A stretch of 64,000 nucleotides of DNA from Gemmatimonadota bacterium (GCA_026387915.1 JAPLKS010000021.1:1-64000), one strand, 5' to 3'. Shown: positions 6,382 through 15,344, counted from the first letter of the stretch. Notes: a model not told the origin generated them from the sequence alone. Numbers and translations are program-made.

Positions 6382-7236
6382 CTATTTCCCCACCTTCTTC
6401 CCCTTCTCCGCCAGCGCCACCCACTGCTCCGTGGTCAGCTGCTCCATCCAGCTGAACTCCCCGGCCCCCTTAATAAACTCGCCGCCATCAATGCGAATGC
6501 ACTCGCCGTTGATATACTCGGCTTGGTCGCTCACCAAGTAGCTCGCGAGATTCGCCAACTCCTCATACCGCCCCACGCGCTTGAGCGGAATACGGTTGAT
6601 CGCCGAGGCGTGCAGCGCGGGGTCGGGCATCAACCGCTCCCACGCGCCTGGCGTGGGGAACGGGCCGGGCGCAATGCACACCATCGTAATGCCATAGCGC
6701 GCCCACTCCACGGCGAGTGATTTACTCATTGCGAGCACCGCGGCCTTGCCGGCGGCGCTGGGCACTACAAAGGCACTGCCGCTGTCGGTATACGTGGCCA
6801 CAATGCTGAGCACGCGCCCTTTGTGCTTGGTGGCAATCCACTTTTTGCCGAGGGCGAGCGTCACATAAAAGGTGCCGTGCGCCACAATACCGAGCACCGC
6901 ATCCACCGCGCGATGTGAGAGCAACTCCGTGGGCGAAGTAAAGTTGCCGGCGGCGTTGTTCACGAGAATATCTACGCCGCCGTAATGCTCCCACGCGGCG
7001 GCGACCATGTTCTCCACCTGCTCGGGGTCGCGCACGTCGCACGGAATGGTGAACACTTCGCCGCCCTTCGCCGCCACCATTTCGGTGGCGGCGGTTTTCA
7101 ACACTTCTTCACGTCGCCCGCAGATAGCGAGATTGGCGCCGAGTTCGAGGTAGCGTTCTCCCATGGCTCGGCCGAGTCCGGTGCCGCCGCCGGTGATGAG
7201 AACGACTTTGCCTTTGAGGAGATCTTTCTCGAACAC
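6382..7236 (-). CDS. 2,4-dienoyl-CoA reductase-like SDR (DECR1 type)
   Basis: A 284-residue short-chain dehydrogenase with the cofactor motif TGGGTGLG near residue 15 and NNAAGNF. The usual YxxxK is not present: the segment reads TYTDSGSAFVVPSAAGKAAV, as in mitochondrial and peroxisomal 2,4-dienoyl-CoA reductases, where Tyr, Ser and Lys are arranged differently. APGPFPTPGAWERL and NRIPLKRVG also match that family. It would reduce 2,4-dienoyl-CoA with NADPH during oxidation of unsaturated acyl chains. The GTG start has CAGGAG upstream. It is on the same strand as the ACAD gene, with the toxin-antitoxin island between. Confidence 0.87.
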   Translation of the reverse strand: MFEKDLLKGKVVLITGGGTGLGRAMGERYLELGANLAICGRREEVLKTAATEMVAAKGGEVFTIPCDVRDPEQVENMVAAAWEHYGGVDILVNNAAGNFTSPTELLSHRAVDAVLGIVAHGTFYVTLALGKKWIATKHKGRVLSIVATYTDSGSAFVVPSAAGKAAVLAMSKSLAVEWARYGITMVCIAPGPFPTPGAWERLMPDPALHASAINRIPLKRVGRYEELANLASYLVSDQAEYINGECIRIDGGEFIKGAGEFSWMEQLTTEQWVALAEKGKKVGK

Positions 7237-7268
7237 GCGTAGCTCCTGAGCGATGCGGAAGAGTGTTG

Positions 7269-7314
7269 CGCGCGCACGGTGAATGCCGCACGTGAGGCAT
7301 TCACCGTGCGCGCG
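7269..7314 (-). terminator. Strong hairpin after the amidohydrolase gene
   Basis: A perfect 19-bp stem (7269-7287 with 7296-7314) and an 8-nt loop, beginning 6 nt downstream of the amidohydrolase stop codon. No U-tract follows, so it may be a terminator or an mRNA 3'-end stabiliser. Confidence 0.6.
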
Positions 7315-7319
7315 GCGTG

Positions 7320-8837
7320 CTACTTGTTGCCGGCCTTGGCCTTGGCAACGATGTCCTTGATTTCACTCACCAAGCGCGGCCCGTTGTAGGGGATGCCGTC
7401 CTTGATGATCCACTCGGGTCCGAGCGTTTTTACTTCCTTGCCGTCGCGAATGGCGCTCGTGCCACCGGCGTAGAGCACCTTGATGTCTTCGAGCGGATTG
7501 CCATCCACAACAATTAGATCAGCAAGAAAGCCGGCGCGGATGCGGCCGATTTTGTTTTCCATGCCGAGGATTTTGGCGTTGTTGCCGGTGCAATGCTGAA
7601 TGATCTTGATGGGGTTGAAGCCGGCTTCCTGATGCAGTTCCATCTCGCGCACGAGGCCATAGCCGTACACCTCGTAAATAAAGCCCGCATCGTCGCCGCA
7701 ACCGATGATGCCGCCCTTGCGTTCAAAATCGCGCAGCGCGCCCATCCAAAGCGCGTAGTTCTCCTTCCAGTACACTTCGTCGGTGCTGCTCCAGCCAATG
7801 AAGTACGAGCCGTGGTTAGCGGGGTCGGGCTTGAAGTAGTTGGCGAGCGAGGGGTGCAACATGTCCTTGAACCAAGGTTGGTTCTGCGCGCGCTGCAGAT
7901 CGCGGCTGGCTTCGTAAATGTCGAGCGTAGGCACCCACGTCACGTTCGCCTTGACCATCGCGGTGAGCAGCGAGTCGAGAATCTTGGGGTCGGCCTCGCG
8001 CCACAAGCGACCGGCCCAACGAAAGCGGTCGGTCTCATTCAAATAGTTGTAGTTGCTCGGAAAGTGCTGACGGAGATCGGGAATGGCGGCGTCGGGAATG
8101 CCGTACCAGTGTTCGATGCTGCGACCGCCAAACTTCACTTCGTCCCACGCGTTGGTTTCTTCCACGCCAATGTGGTGCGCGGTGGGAAGCCCAACCTTGT
8201 GCGCTTCGTCGTACGCGGCTTCCATGAGATCGCGATCGATGCCGCCGAACTTCACGCCATCGGCGCCAAGGGCTTTGAGGCGGCGAATATGTTCGCGCGC
8301 GAGCGCGGGCGTGGTCACGCCGCGCCCTTCTTCGTTGGCGAACTGCGGATACACCAGAATGCGCGGCGCAACAATCTCGGCTTTGGCCGACTTCTCGCGC
8401 AGATCGATCGCGCCCTTGTTGTTCTCAGCGCCCACTTCGCGCACGGTCGTGATGCCGTTGGCGAGTTGCAGCTTCATATAGTAGTCGAACCCGCCCATGC
8501 TCTGGCCGGAGCGATTGCTCTGCATGTGCGTGTGCGAGTTGATCAACCCGGGCAGCACGGTGCGGCCGGTGGCGTCAATCTGAATGTCGCCCTGTGGCCG
8601 GCGCGCCTGCCCGCGATTGAGCGCTACGGGGTCGAGGTTTACGATTTGCGTGATCGTGTTGCCGTCGATCACAATGTCCACGGGCCCGCGCGCGGGGGTG
8701 CCGTTGCCGTCAACGATCATCGCGTTGCGAATGACGAGACGGGCTGGGCGGGTGCCGTGTGTAACACCCTTTGTCTGGGCGGCGAGCGGAAAGGCGGCCA
8801 CCGCGAGCAAGAGCGCGGCACGGGTAAGGCGGGTCAT
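7320..8837 (-). CDS. Secreted amidohydrolase-family metal hydrolase
   Basis: 505 residues starting MTRLTRAALLLAVAAFPLAA, a Sec signal with likely cleavage after AAQ. The amidohydrolase beta/alpha barrel follows: metal-binding H102-T-H104 in LPGLINSHTHM, a possible metal-bridging Lys in GADGVKFGG, His in the AHHIG and SIEHW strands, and Asp in IGCGDDAG. C-terminally the barrel closes with the LADLIVVDGNPLEDI composite-domain motif. Periplasmic members hydrolyse cyclic amides, imides or dipeptides (imidazolonepropionase/prolidase-like); the substrate is not assignable. The frame extends 131 codons upstream, but that stretch is an intergenic palindrome region. Confidence 0.88.
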   Translation of the reverse strand: MTRLTRAALLLAVAAFPLAAQTKGVTHGTRPARLVIRNAMIVDGNGTPARGPVDIVIDGNTITQIVNLDPVALNRGQARRPQGDIQIDATGRTVLPGLINSHTHMQSNRSGQSMGGFDYYMKLQLANGITTVREVGAENNKGAIDLREKSAKAEIVAPRILVYPQFANEEGRGVTTPALAREHIRRLKALGADGVKFGGIDRDLMEAAYDEAHKVGLPTAHHIGVEETNAWDEVKFGGRSIEHWYGIPDAAIPDLRQHFPSNYNYLNETDRFRWAGRLWREADPKILDSLLTAMVKANVTWVPTLDIYEASRDLQRAQNQPWFKDMLHPSLANYFKPDPANHGSYFIGWSSTDEVYWKENYALWMGALRDFERKGGIIGCGDDAGFIYEVYGYGLVREMELHQEAGFNPIKIIQHCTGNNAKILGMENKIGRIRAGFLADLIVVDGNPLEDIKVLYAGGTSAIRDGKEVKTLGPEWIIKDGIPYNGPRLVSEIKDIVAKAKAGNK

Positions 8838-8961
8838 GGGGTCTCCAAGGGAAAAGGCGCTCGCATACGTTATCGCCTGTGCTTGTGACTCGCTACCAGC
8901 GCCGCTTTTGGATTGGTCCGCACTCCGTCGCTTATGGATTGGTCCGCGCGACGCCGCGCGA

Positions 8962-9018
8962 AAAGGGGTCTCCCCTTCGGGCGTCCATACAGCGAGCGCC
9001 CTACGGCGAGACCCCTTT
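8962..9018 (+). repeat. Palindromic element 1 (11-bp stem, shared core)
   Basis: Arms 8962-8972 (AAAGGGGTCTC) and 9008-9018 (GAGACCCCTTT) are perfectly complementary. The interior contains a 21-nt core at 8980-9000 starting GGCGTCCATAC and ending GCGAGCGCC. Confidence 0.85.
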
Positions 9019-9150
9019 CCGCGGGCTGCGTGGGGGAGCTGTCCTGGGGCTGGTGTGTTCGAGTGAGTCCGGGGCGGCGACGCTCGATGGGCGCTACAGA
9101 GCGGGCGGGCGCACACGCGACACTCGTCGCTCGCTACGGGCAGGGCGCAA

Positions 9151-9209
9151 GCGAAGGCCCCCCGCAGAAGGCGCTCGCTGTATGGACGCCGTATGCGGGG
9201 GGCCTTCGC
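9151..9209 (-). repeat. Palindromic element 2 (16-bp stem, same core inverted)
   Basis: Arms 9151-9166 and 9194-9209 form a perfect 16-bp stem (GCGAAGGCCCCCCGCA and its complement). The interior at 9170-9190 is the exact reverse complement of the 21-nt core of element 1, although the stems of the two elements are unrelated. Confidence 0.85.
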
Positions 9210-9272
9210 GCAGCGACCGGGTCTGATCAACGCGCTAGATTATCACACCGAGCCGACGCACTGGAGACGTAC

Positions 9273-10556
9273 ATGGATATGAATCGACGCGAAATGCTGG
9301 CCTCGGTCGGCGGGATTGCCGCCGCGCAGTCGTTTGGCTTGGGCGCCAGTGCGCCCGCCACGGGCGATGCGCGGCCCACTGAAATGCCCGCGCCCGGCGC
9401 GGAGTTTCCACGGAAGGCCGACTTTACCATTGAGAACGGTTACTCCTATCTCAATGCCGCGTACACGCACCCCATTCCCAAGGTGTCTGTGGAGGCCGCG
9501 CGGGCCGCAGCTGATCGGCGTGGCGCGATGCGCGCACCGGTGGCCTCTGGACCGAGCGCGCCCACGCCGCGGGCGCTCTTTGCGCAGTTGATCAATGCTA
9601 AGCCGTCGGAGATTGCGCACGTCTCGAGCACGAGCGCCGGCGAGAATCTTGTGACGCGCGCGCTCGGGCTCGATCATCGCTTTGATGGCAATGTGGTGAC
9701 CGACGGGCTGCACTTTGAAGGTTCCATTATGCATCTCATGGAACTCAAAAAGCGCGGACTCGACGTGCGCGTAGTACAACCCACCGCCGACGCGCGCATC
9801 GATATGCGCGACCTCGAACGCGCGGTCAATAACAAAACGCGCCTCATCGAAGTGTCAGCCGCGGCGATGTACAATGGCTTTCAGCACGACCTTAAAGCCG
9901 TGGCCGACCTCGCGCATGCGCACGGCGCGTATGTGTACGCCGACATTGTGCACGCGGCGGGCGCCGAACCCTTTGATGTGAAAGCCACGGGCATCGACTT
10001 TGCCTCCTGCTCCAGCTTCAAATGGCTGATGGGCGACTTTGGGCTCGGCTTTCTCTACGCGAGCGAGAAGGTACTCGACACAATCGAACGTCCCGTACAC
10101 GGCTACTACCAAGCCGATGACATTGACGCCAACTATCCGCCCACCCTTCCGGCGGGTGGCTACACGCCCGTGTCGTACAGCTTCAATCGCACGGCACAGG
10201 GGATATTCGAAACGGGTTCACTCACTGGGAGCGTGGAAGTGAACGTCACGCTCCTCGCCACGTCGCTGCAATACGTGCAGGCGCTTGGCGTGGCCAACAT
10301 TCAGGCGCATCGCCTGCCGCTCATTCGTAAACTGCAGCAGGAAATGCCGCGCTTTGGTTTTTCGAGCGTAACGCCGAGTACTGCGACCGGTGGCAATGTG
10401 ACCTTTGCCAAAGCCAATGTTGGCTCGAGCGATGTGCCCAAGCGACTCGCGGCCGCAAAGATCAACGTGCGCGTGACGAAGAACTGGTTGCGGGTGTCAC
10501 CGTCGGTCTATAACGACATGGCAGACATCGACCGCCTGCTCGAGGCGCTTTCATAG
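9273..10556 (+). CDS. Tat-exported class V aminotransferase-fold protein
   Basis: 427 residues starting MDMNRREMLASVGGIAAAQS, a Tat-type leader with RRE. The PLP fold type I class V core follows: YADIVHAAGAEPFD (PLP Asp and the His stacking on the ring) and SSFKWLMGDFGLG with the Schiff-base Lys at about 250. Relatives are cysteine desulfurases, isopenicillin-N epimerases and kynureninase-like enzymes; a Tat leader fits folding with cofactor before export. GGAG lies 5-8 nt before the ATG. The frame is open upstream into the palindrome region, but that part has no family similarity. The reaction is not assigned. Confidence 0.86.
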   Translation: MDMNRREMLASVGGIAAAQSFGLGASAPATGDARPTEMPAPGAEFPRKADFTIENGYSYLNAAYTHPIPKVSVEAARAAADRRGAMRAPVASGPSAPTPRALFAQLINAKPSEIAHVSSTSAGENLVTRALGLDHRFDGNVVTDGLHFEGSIMHLMELKKRGLDVRVVQPTADARIDMRDLERAVNNKTRLIEVSAAAMYNGFQHDLKAVADLAHAHGAYVYADIVHAAGAEPFDVKATGIDFASCSSFKWLMGDFGLGFLYASEKVLDTIERPVHGYYQADDIDANYPPTLPAGGYTPVSYSFNRTAQGIFETGSLTGSVEVNVTLLATSLQYVQALGVANIQAHRLPLIRKLQQEMPRFGFSSVTPSTATGGNVTFAKANVGSSDVPKRLAAAKINVRVTKNWLRVSPSVYNDMADIDRLLEALS

Positions 10557-10598
10557 CGCACCTCGACGCATTCATCGGTCACGGATGATATGCGCGCA

Positions 10599-10636
10599 GG
10601 GCGCCGACGCTCGATGCGTCGGCGCCCTTGTACTTT
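10599..10636. terminator. Convergent rho-independent terminator
   Basis: GGGCGCCGACGC (10599-10610) pairs perfectly with 10616-10627 across a 5-nt loop and is followed by TTGTACTTT on the plus strand. It sits between the converging aminotransferase and serine-hydrolase genes. Confidence 0.8.
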
Positions 10637-12326
10637 ACCGGTCGAACCGAATCCGCAGCATGCGGCTCGCGCTCACCTCAAAGCCGTTGATCTTGCCGCT
10701 CGCGTCGCGAGTGAAGGCAACAAAGCCCTGCCCCATGGTGAATGCATCCTTCATCACCGGCTCCATCGGCGACTCACCAATCGCGCGGCCCGCAATAAGC
10801 AGTTTTCCATTCTCATTGCGCACGGTCCAGCTGGTTCCCAACTCCGCGCTCGTATAGACGCCCACGATTTGCGCGAGTTCGCTCGAGGTTGGCGTAACCG
10901 TTTCAATACGACGATAGCTGCCACTCGGCGCCCCGCCCCGTGTCAACGCAGCGCGCGTGCGCCCTTCGGTAAAGGCCAGCGTCACGGCGCCGCCCATTGC
11001 CTCCAGTTGATTTTCACGCGACGATGAAAGCGGAAGTTTTGCACCGAGCACTGAGAGCACACCTTTGCCGCCATCATTGGTGATGCTCAGCACTGACTGA
11101 TGCTCTTCCGAGAAGTAGCTGCCAACATAGGGCGCGGCATCGAACGTCGCAGATTGAGCGCTCGTACCTTGAGCAACCGCTGGCGATTTCGCTCCACCCG
11201 CGGGCTCCTTGAACGCCTGTGCTAGCACAACGTCGGCCACACGCTCCGAGCGGGATTGCGTGTCGGCGTTCCCCACATTGCAGGTGAGCCCAATGGAGAG
11301 CCCCTGCTCGGGAAAACGCATGAGCATCGCACGGTAACCGGCCCAGGCGCCGCCGTGATGCACGCGCCGAAGGCCACGATATGTGTCCACGAACAGGCCG
11401 CGCGCATAGCGCACGCTGTCGCCATTGTTCAGCGCGCCGCGCTCCTGCATGCGACTGATCAACGCCGTGCCGCCAACTTTAGCGTCGTAGAAATTAGCGT
11501 CCCACTTGGCGAGCTCGAGCACGTTGGTGTTGACGGCACCGTCGCCGGCTTGGTCCCAATCGGACATGTCAATCGAAAACCCACCCTTCTCACTCGGCGA
11601 ATACGCGGTGGCGCGATGCGCAAGAATGGCCGTGTGATCGGTGCGGAAATGCGTGATGGGCATGCCGAGCGGGGTGAAGAAATTGGTTTTCGCAAAATCA
11701 CCCAACGTTTGCCCAGTGACGCGTTTGACAATCACGGAGAGGAGAAAGAAGCCGCTGTTACTGTAGTCCCAGTTGGTGCCTGGGGCAAAGTTCAGATTGC
11801 GTTGCGCGACGATGATTTTGAGTGCGTCGGCGTCGTCGGTAAAATCTTCGAAGTAGTGTCCGCCGAGGTAGAGGAGGCCGTTGTAGTCACGCAGGCCGCT
11901 CGTGTGCCGGAGCATGTGATCGATGGTGATGGTCGATCCGTAGCTTGGCAGTTCGGGAATGAATTTGCGAACGTCGTCGGAGAGCGAGAGTTTGCCTTGG
12001 TTGGCCAACATCACAATGGACGCGGCTGCGAACTGTTTGGATGTGGAACCAATATCAAAAACGGTTTTGGGAGTGATGGGAACGCCGAGGTTAAGGTCGG
12101 CCATTCCGTACCCTTTGGCGTAAAGAATCTTGCCGCGGTTGTAGATACCGACGGCGCACCCTGGTGTGTTCTTGCCAAAATCTTTGAACACCGCGTCGAT
12201 CTGCGCTGGCGCAAGGGCAAAGGCACTTGCCTGTGCGCGAAGACCTGCTGGCACACACAACGCCGCGGCGACGGCAACAGCGAACAGAGCGTTGCGCGAC
12301 GCCGCGCGCGATGTGTTCAAAGCCAT
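10635..12326 (-). CDS. Secreted serine hydrolase, beta-lactamase/PBP fold
   Basis: 563 residues with a signal peptide ending PAGLRAQA. The class C beta-lactamase/DD-peptidase-like core follows: S94-T-S-K97 (SxxK), Y188-S-N190 (YxN) and HHGG at the place of KTG. A C-terminal lipocalin-like extension of about 200 residues (YVGSYFSEEHQSVLSITNDG and onwards) matches the DUF3471-type tail of many esterase/peptidase members. It may hydrolyse peptide or ester substrates in the periplasm; true beta-lactamase activity is unlikely but not excluded. Confidence 0.88.
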   Translation of the reverse strand: MALNTSRAASRNALFAVAVAAALCVPAGLRAQASAFALAPAQIDAVFKDFGKNTPGCAVGIYNRGKILYAKGYGMADLNLGVPITPKTVFDIGSTSKQFAAASIVMLANQGKLSLSDDVRKFIPELPSYGSTITIDHMLRHTSGLRDYNGLLYLGGHYFEDFTDDADALKIIVAQRNLNFAPGTNWDYSNSGFFLLSVIVKRVTGQTLGDFAKTNFFTPLGMPITHFRTDHTAILAHRATAYSPSEKGGFSIDMSDWDQAGDGAVNTNVLELAKWDANFYDAKVGGTALISRMQERGALNNGDSVRYARGLFVDTYRGLRRVHHGGAWAGYRAMLMRFPEQGLSIGLTCNVGNADTQSRSERVADVVLAQAFKEPAGGAKSPAVAQGTSAQSATFDAAPYVGSYFSEEHQSVLSITNDGGKGVLSVLGAKLPLSSSRENQLEAMGGAVTLAFTEGRTRAALTRGGAPSGSYRRIETVTPTSSELAQIVGVYTSAELGTSWTVRNENGKLLIAGRAIGESPMEPVMKDAFTMGQGFVAFTRDASGKINGFEVSASRMLRIRFDR

Positions 12327-12378
12327 AACAGTTCGAAGAGAGTGAGTGGTTGGATGAATCGAAGCGTGTGCGCTGTTG

Positions 12379-14475
12379 TTACTGCAGCACCTTCGGCCCG
12401 AGCGTGTACTTGGAAATCCATTCGTACTCGCGCTTCATGCGATCCATTTGGTGATAATACTCGGTAAAGCCGTGCCCTTCGCGCGGGTAAAACACGAGCT
12501 CGGTGGTCTTGCCGCGATCTTTGAGCGCACGATAAAACTCCATCGGCTGTCCAATCGGCACGCGTTCATCGTTACCACCGTGCAGAATGAGTAGCGGCGT
12601 GGTGACTTTGTCGCTGTAGCTGATGGCGGAGCGTTCGAGGTAGTGCTTGATGTTCGCGTTCACAATACTGCCGTCGTACTGTGGCATACCATTGAAGAAG
12701 GTGTCGATGTAGCCCGGAATGTCGGTGGTGCCGGCCATCGAGAGCATCGAGGGCAGTCCAGCGCCCATCATCGCGGCCTTGAAGCGCCCCGTCTGCGACA
12801 CCACCCACGACGTCATGTAGCCGCCGTAGCTCCAGCCTTCAAAGGCCATGCGTGTGGAGTCCACGACGCCGGTGCGAATGAGTTCGTCCACGCCGGTCAT
12901 GATGTCGCGGTAATCGCCGCCGCCCCAATCGGGAATATTGCCGCGCATCCACTTTTCGCCGTATCCGGTGGAGCCGCGCGGATTGGGATACAGCACTGCC
13001 CATCCCTGCGACGCCCACGTTTGCCCGGGGCTCGTGCCGCCCTTGAAGCCATTCGTGTGCGCGCCGGTGGGACCACCATGCGCCGAAACAAGAAGGGGCA
13101 CTTTGGTGCCGGCGGTGTAGCCTACGGGCTTGAGCAACACGCCTTCTACTAACGAACCGTCCTTGCTCTTCCAGGTAATGATTTCCGAGCGGCCCATGGC
13201 AATCTCTGCGAGCCACGGATTGGTATTGGTGATGCGCTTGGGCGTTGGCGCGGCGGCATCTTGCACAAATATTTCTGCGGGCCAATCGGGCGTGTCGAGC
13301 ACCATCGCCATCTTGCTGCCGTCGCGGTTAACCGAGAGGCCACCCACAAGCACGTCCTTGGTGATCTTGGCGTAGCTCTTGGTGGCAATGGTGTAATCGT
13401 AGAGACTTTGCCACACGCGATCACTCGCGGTGAACCAGATGTGCTTGCCGTCTGGCGACCAGCGCGGTTCGCCCACGGCCACATCAAACGACGCCTGCGC
13501 ATGATCAGTGAGGGCGCGCGTGGCGACGTCGAACATCATGAGATGTTCATTGCGCAGCGTGCGCGGCATGATGCCGTCCTTATACCCTTTCCACTCTTGA
13601 CCGATCGCGGTGTAGGCAATGGTCTTGCCGTCGGGCGAGAACGACGGCGTGCTCATTGCTTCGTGCGCGGTGGTAAGTGCATCGAGCTGCTTGGTGGCGA
13701 TGGTCACCACATACGCATCGCGACGCTGATCGCGAATGAGATTGGTGGGCGACGCATCAAAGGCGAGCTTGGTGCCATCGGGCGACCAGTTCGGCGCACC
13801 GCGAACGGTGTACTCGCCGCTCGTAATCTTGGTGGCCTTCTTGGTGGCAACGTCTACCACCCAGATATGGCTGAGTCGCAGATCGCCTTCATACACTTTG
13901 GGATCGTCGCGGCGGCGTAGCTTGGCTTCGGCGTCGCGCGAGATCGAGTCGGTGGTGAGGTACGCAATGCGCTGGCCGTCGGGGCTCCACGAATAGGCGG
14001 TGACACCGTCGCGCGCGGAGGTGATGGACCAGGCCTCGCCGCCATCGGAATTGAGCAACCAAAGCTGCGGACGCGGACCGTCTTCACCGGTGGCCGCGCC
14101 GCGCGCGCTCACAAAGGCAATGAGCGAACCGTCGGGCGACCAACGTGGCTGCGATTCCCCGCGCTCGCTGAAGGTGAGCTGCCGAGTGGTGCCGCCCGTG
14201 TAGGGCACGATCCACACGTGGGAGCGACGATCGTGTTTGTCGCCGAGTGCGGTGTCGCCGCGTGCGGGATTGGCGTTGGTGTGTTCCCACGCTGATACCG
14301 TGTAGAGCACACGATCGCCCGCGGGCGAGATGGAAGCTCCGGCCACGCCGCGGACGCGCATAATGTCGTCCGCATTCATGGGGCGTTTGCTCTGCGCGCT
14401 GAGGGCAGCGGGGAGCAACGCGGCGATCAAGCCGAGTACGCGCGCGGATGCGGCGCGGGACGATCGTGACAGCAT
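12379..14475 (-). CDS. S9 family peptidase (acylaminoacyl-peptidase-like)
   Basis: 698 residues with a signal peptide (MLSRSSRAASARVLGLIAAL to LSAQ). A seven-bladed beta-propeller of about 400 residues with repeated WSPDG motifs (TolB/WD40-like) precedes an alpha/beta-hydrolase domain. The catalytic triad is visible: S549 in GWSYGGYM, D636 in HGGNDERVP, H668 in PREGHGF. The family cleaves short peptides that enter through the propeller. I chose the ATG at 14475 rather than an upstream in-frame start because the leader then begins correctly. Confidence 0.92.
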   Translation of the reverse strand: MLSRSSRAASARVLGLIAALLPAALSAQSKRPMNADDIMRVRGVAGASISPAGDRVLYTVSAWEHTNANPARGDTALGDKHDRRSHVWIVPYTGGTTRQLTFSERGESQPRWSPDGSLIAFVSARGAATGEDGPRPQLWLLNSDGGEAWSITSARDGVTAYSWSPDGQRIAYLTTDSISRDAEAKLRRRDDPKVYEGDLRLSHIWVVDVATKKATKITSGEYTVRGAPNWSPDGTKLAFDASPTNLIRDQRRDAYVVTIATKQLDALTTAHEAMSTPSFSPDGKTIAYTAIGQEWKGYKDGIMPRTLRNEHLMMFDVATRALTDHAQASFDVAVGEPRWSPDGKHIWFTASDRVWQSLYDYTIATKSYAKITKDVLVGGLSVNRDGSKMAMVLDTPDWPAEIFVQDAAAPTPKRITNTNPWLAEIAMGRSEIITWKSKDGSLVEGVLLKPVGYTAGTKVPLLVSAHGGPTGAHTNGFKGGTSPGQTWASQGWAVLYPNPRGSTGYGEKWMRGNIPDWGGGDYRDIMTGVDELIRTGVVDSTRMAFEGWSYGGYMTSWVVSQTGRFKAAMMGAGLPSMLSMAGTTDIPGYIDTFFNGMPQYDGSIVNANIKHYLERSAISYSDKVTTPLLILHGGNDERVPIGQPMEFYRALKDRGKTTELVFYPREGHGFTEYYHQMDRMKREYEWISKYTLGPKVLQ

Positions 14476-14554
14476 GGAAAACTCCGAGTGGGGTGCGTGT
14501 CGAATATGCGACGAACACACACCTCGCACCAGCCGCTCCGGAGGCAACAACAAC

Positions 14555-14582
14555 GGCGCTACGCCATATGGGGCGTAGCGCC
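14555..14582 (-). terminator. Hairpin terminator after yceI
   Basis: GGCGCTACGCC and GGCGTAGCGCC form a perfect 11-bp stem with a 6-nt loop, about 60 nt past the yceI stop. On the minus strand it is followed by a T-containing GTTGTTGTTG tract. Confidence 0.6.
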
Positions 14583-14641
14583 GCGGGGTGTTACTGATGT
14601 TACTGGTGTTTCTGGCGTACCGGCTACTCGCCCTGCTTGCA

Positions 14642-15163
14642 TTACGCCTGTGCGACGACGGCTTCGGATTCGAGCGTGATTTTCACTTCGTCGCCCACCA
14701 CCACACCGCCGGTCTCGAGCGCGCTGTTCCAGGTGAGCCCCCAGTCGGAGCGCTTGAGCTTGGCCGACACATTGATGGCGGCGCGGCTCAGCCCCCACGG
14801 ATCCTTCATGATGCCGGTGATTTCGCCGGTCATGGTGAGCGGCTTGGTGACGCCACGCATGGTGAAGTCGCCCGTGACGGTGATGTCGGTGCCCTTCTGC
14901 TCAACCTTCGAGGACACGAACGTCATGGCCGGGAAGTTGGTGACGTCAAAGAAATCGGCGCCGCGGAGGTGATTGTCGCGGTCGGCCACGTTGGTGTCGA
15001 TGCTGGCAACGTCAATGTCGATCTTGGCGCTGAGGAGCGTGCCGGCATCATCGGTGGTGGCAGTGCCGGTGACGGTCTTGAAGCGTCCCTTGACCGTCGA
15101 GATCATCAGATGCTTCACCGCGAACTCGGCGATGCTGTGGGTGGTGTCGAGATTCCAGTTCAT
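14642..15163 (-). CDS. yceI: YceI-family lipid-binding protein, no signal peptide
   Basis: 173 residues covering a whole YceI lipocalin-like barrel: WNLDTTHSIAEFAVKHLMIS, ADFFDVTNFPAMTFVS, VTGDFTMRGVTKPLTM and the closing GDEVKITLESEA. Family members bind isoprenoid or polyprenyl lipids. Here there is no signal peptide, so the protein would be cytoplasmic, as in the short YceI group encoded next to MarR regulators. A GTAAG-TAT-CTTAC palindrome lies 46 bp upstream and a marR gene precedes it on the same strand. Confidence 0.9.
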   Translation of the reverse strand: MNWNLDTTHSIAEFAVKHLMISTVKGRFKTVTGTATTDDAGTLLSAKIDIDVASIDTNVADRDNHLRGADFFDVTNFPAMTFVSSKVEQKGTDITVTGDFTMRGVTKPLTMTGEITGIMKDPWGLSRAAINVSAKLKRSDWGLTWNSALETGGVVVGDEVKITLESEAVVAQA

Positions 15164-15208
15164 ATGTACTCCAAAGGTGTTGGGGAGCGGTACGGAGATA
15201 TTTCCGTG

Positions 15209-15221
15209 GTAAGTATCTTAC
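15209..15221 (-). promoter_or_regulatory. Putative MarR operator at the yceI promoter
   Basis: GTAAG-TAT-CTTAC is a perfect inverted repeat close to the yceI start, beside a -10-like TATATT at about 15231. A related half-site pair lies at the marR promoter, supporting recognition by the adjacent MarR protein (inference). Confidence 0.55.
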
Positions 15222-15344
15222 TACTGAGAATATATTGATTTGTTGGGCGATGTCAATGGAGGGGTGTCACCAGGCGGAAGCAGTGCCAGCGCCCGGGCCT
15301 CTTTGCTCGCCGCCGCCGGGGTTTGGCGGAGGCCGCGAACCGAG

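Larger units (their letters stand above)
8838..9272. other. 435-bp gene-free region with two large palindromes
   Basis: The gap lies between divergent genes (amidohydrolase leftwards, aminotransferase rightwards). It holds a near-duplicate containing GGATTGGTCCGC (about 8910-8948) and two large hairpins (8962-9018 and 9151-9209) whose loops carry one 21-nt core in opposite orientations. Open frames crossing it show no protein-family similarity I recognise. Promoters for both flanking genes must lie here. Confidence 0.7.

Noticed and set aside
8838-9230. N-terminal extension of the amidohydrolase across the palindrome region
   Set aside because: The frame is open for 131 codons, but a proper signal peptide begins at 8837 and the upstream peptide is low-complexity Arg/Pro-rich.
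8913-9272. N-terminal extension of the class V aminotransferase
   Set aside because: A Tat leader and ribosome-binding site mark the start at 9273; upstream codons merely cross the palindromes.
10635-12326. True class C beta-lactamase
   Set aside because: SxxK and YxN are shared with esterases and peptidases, and the long lipocalin-like tail argues for a general serine hydrolase.
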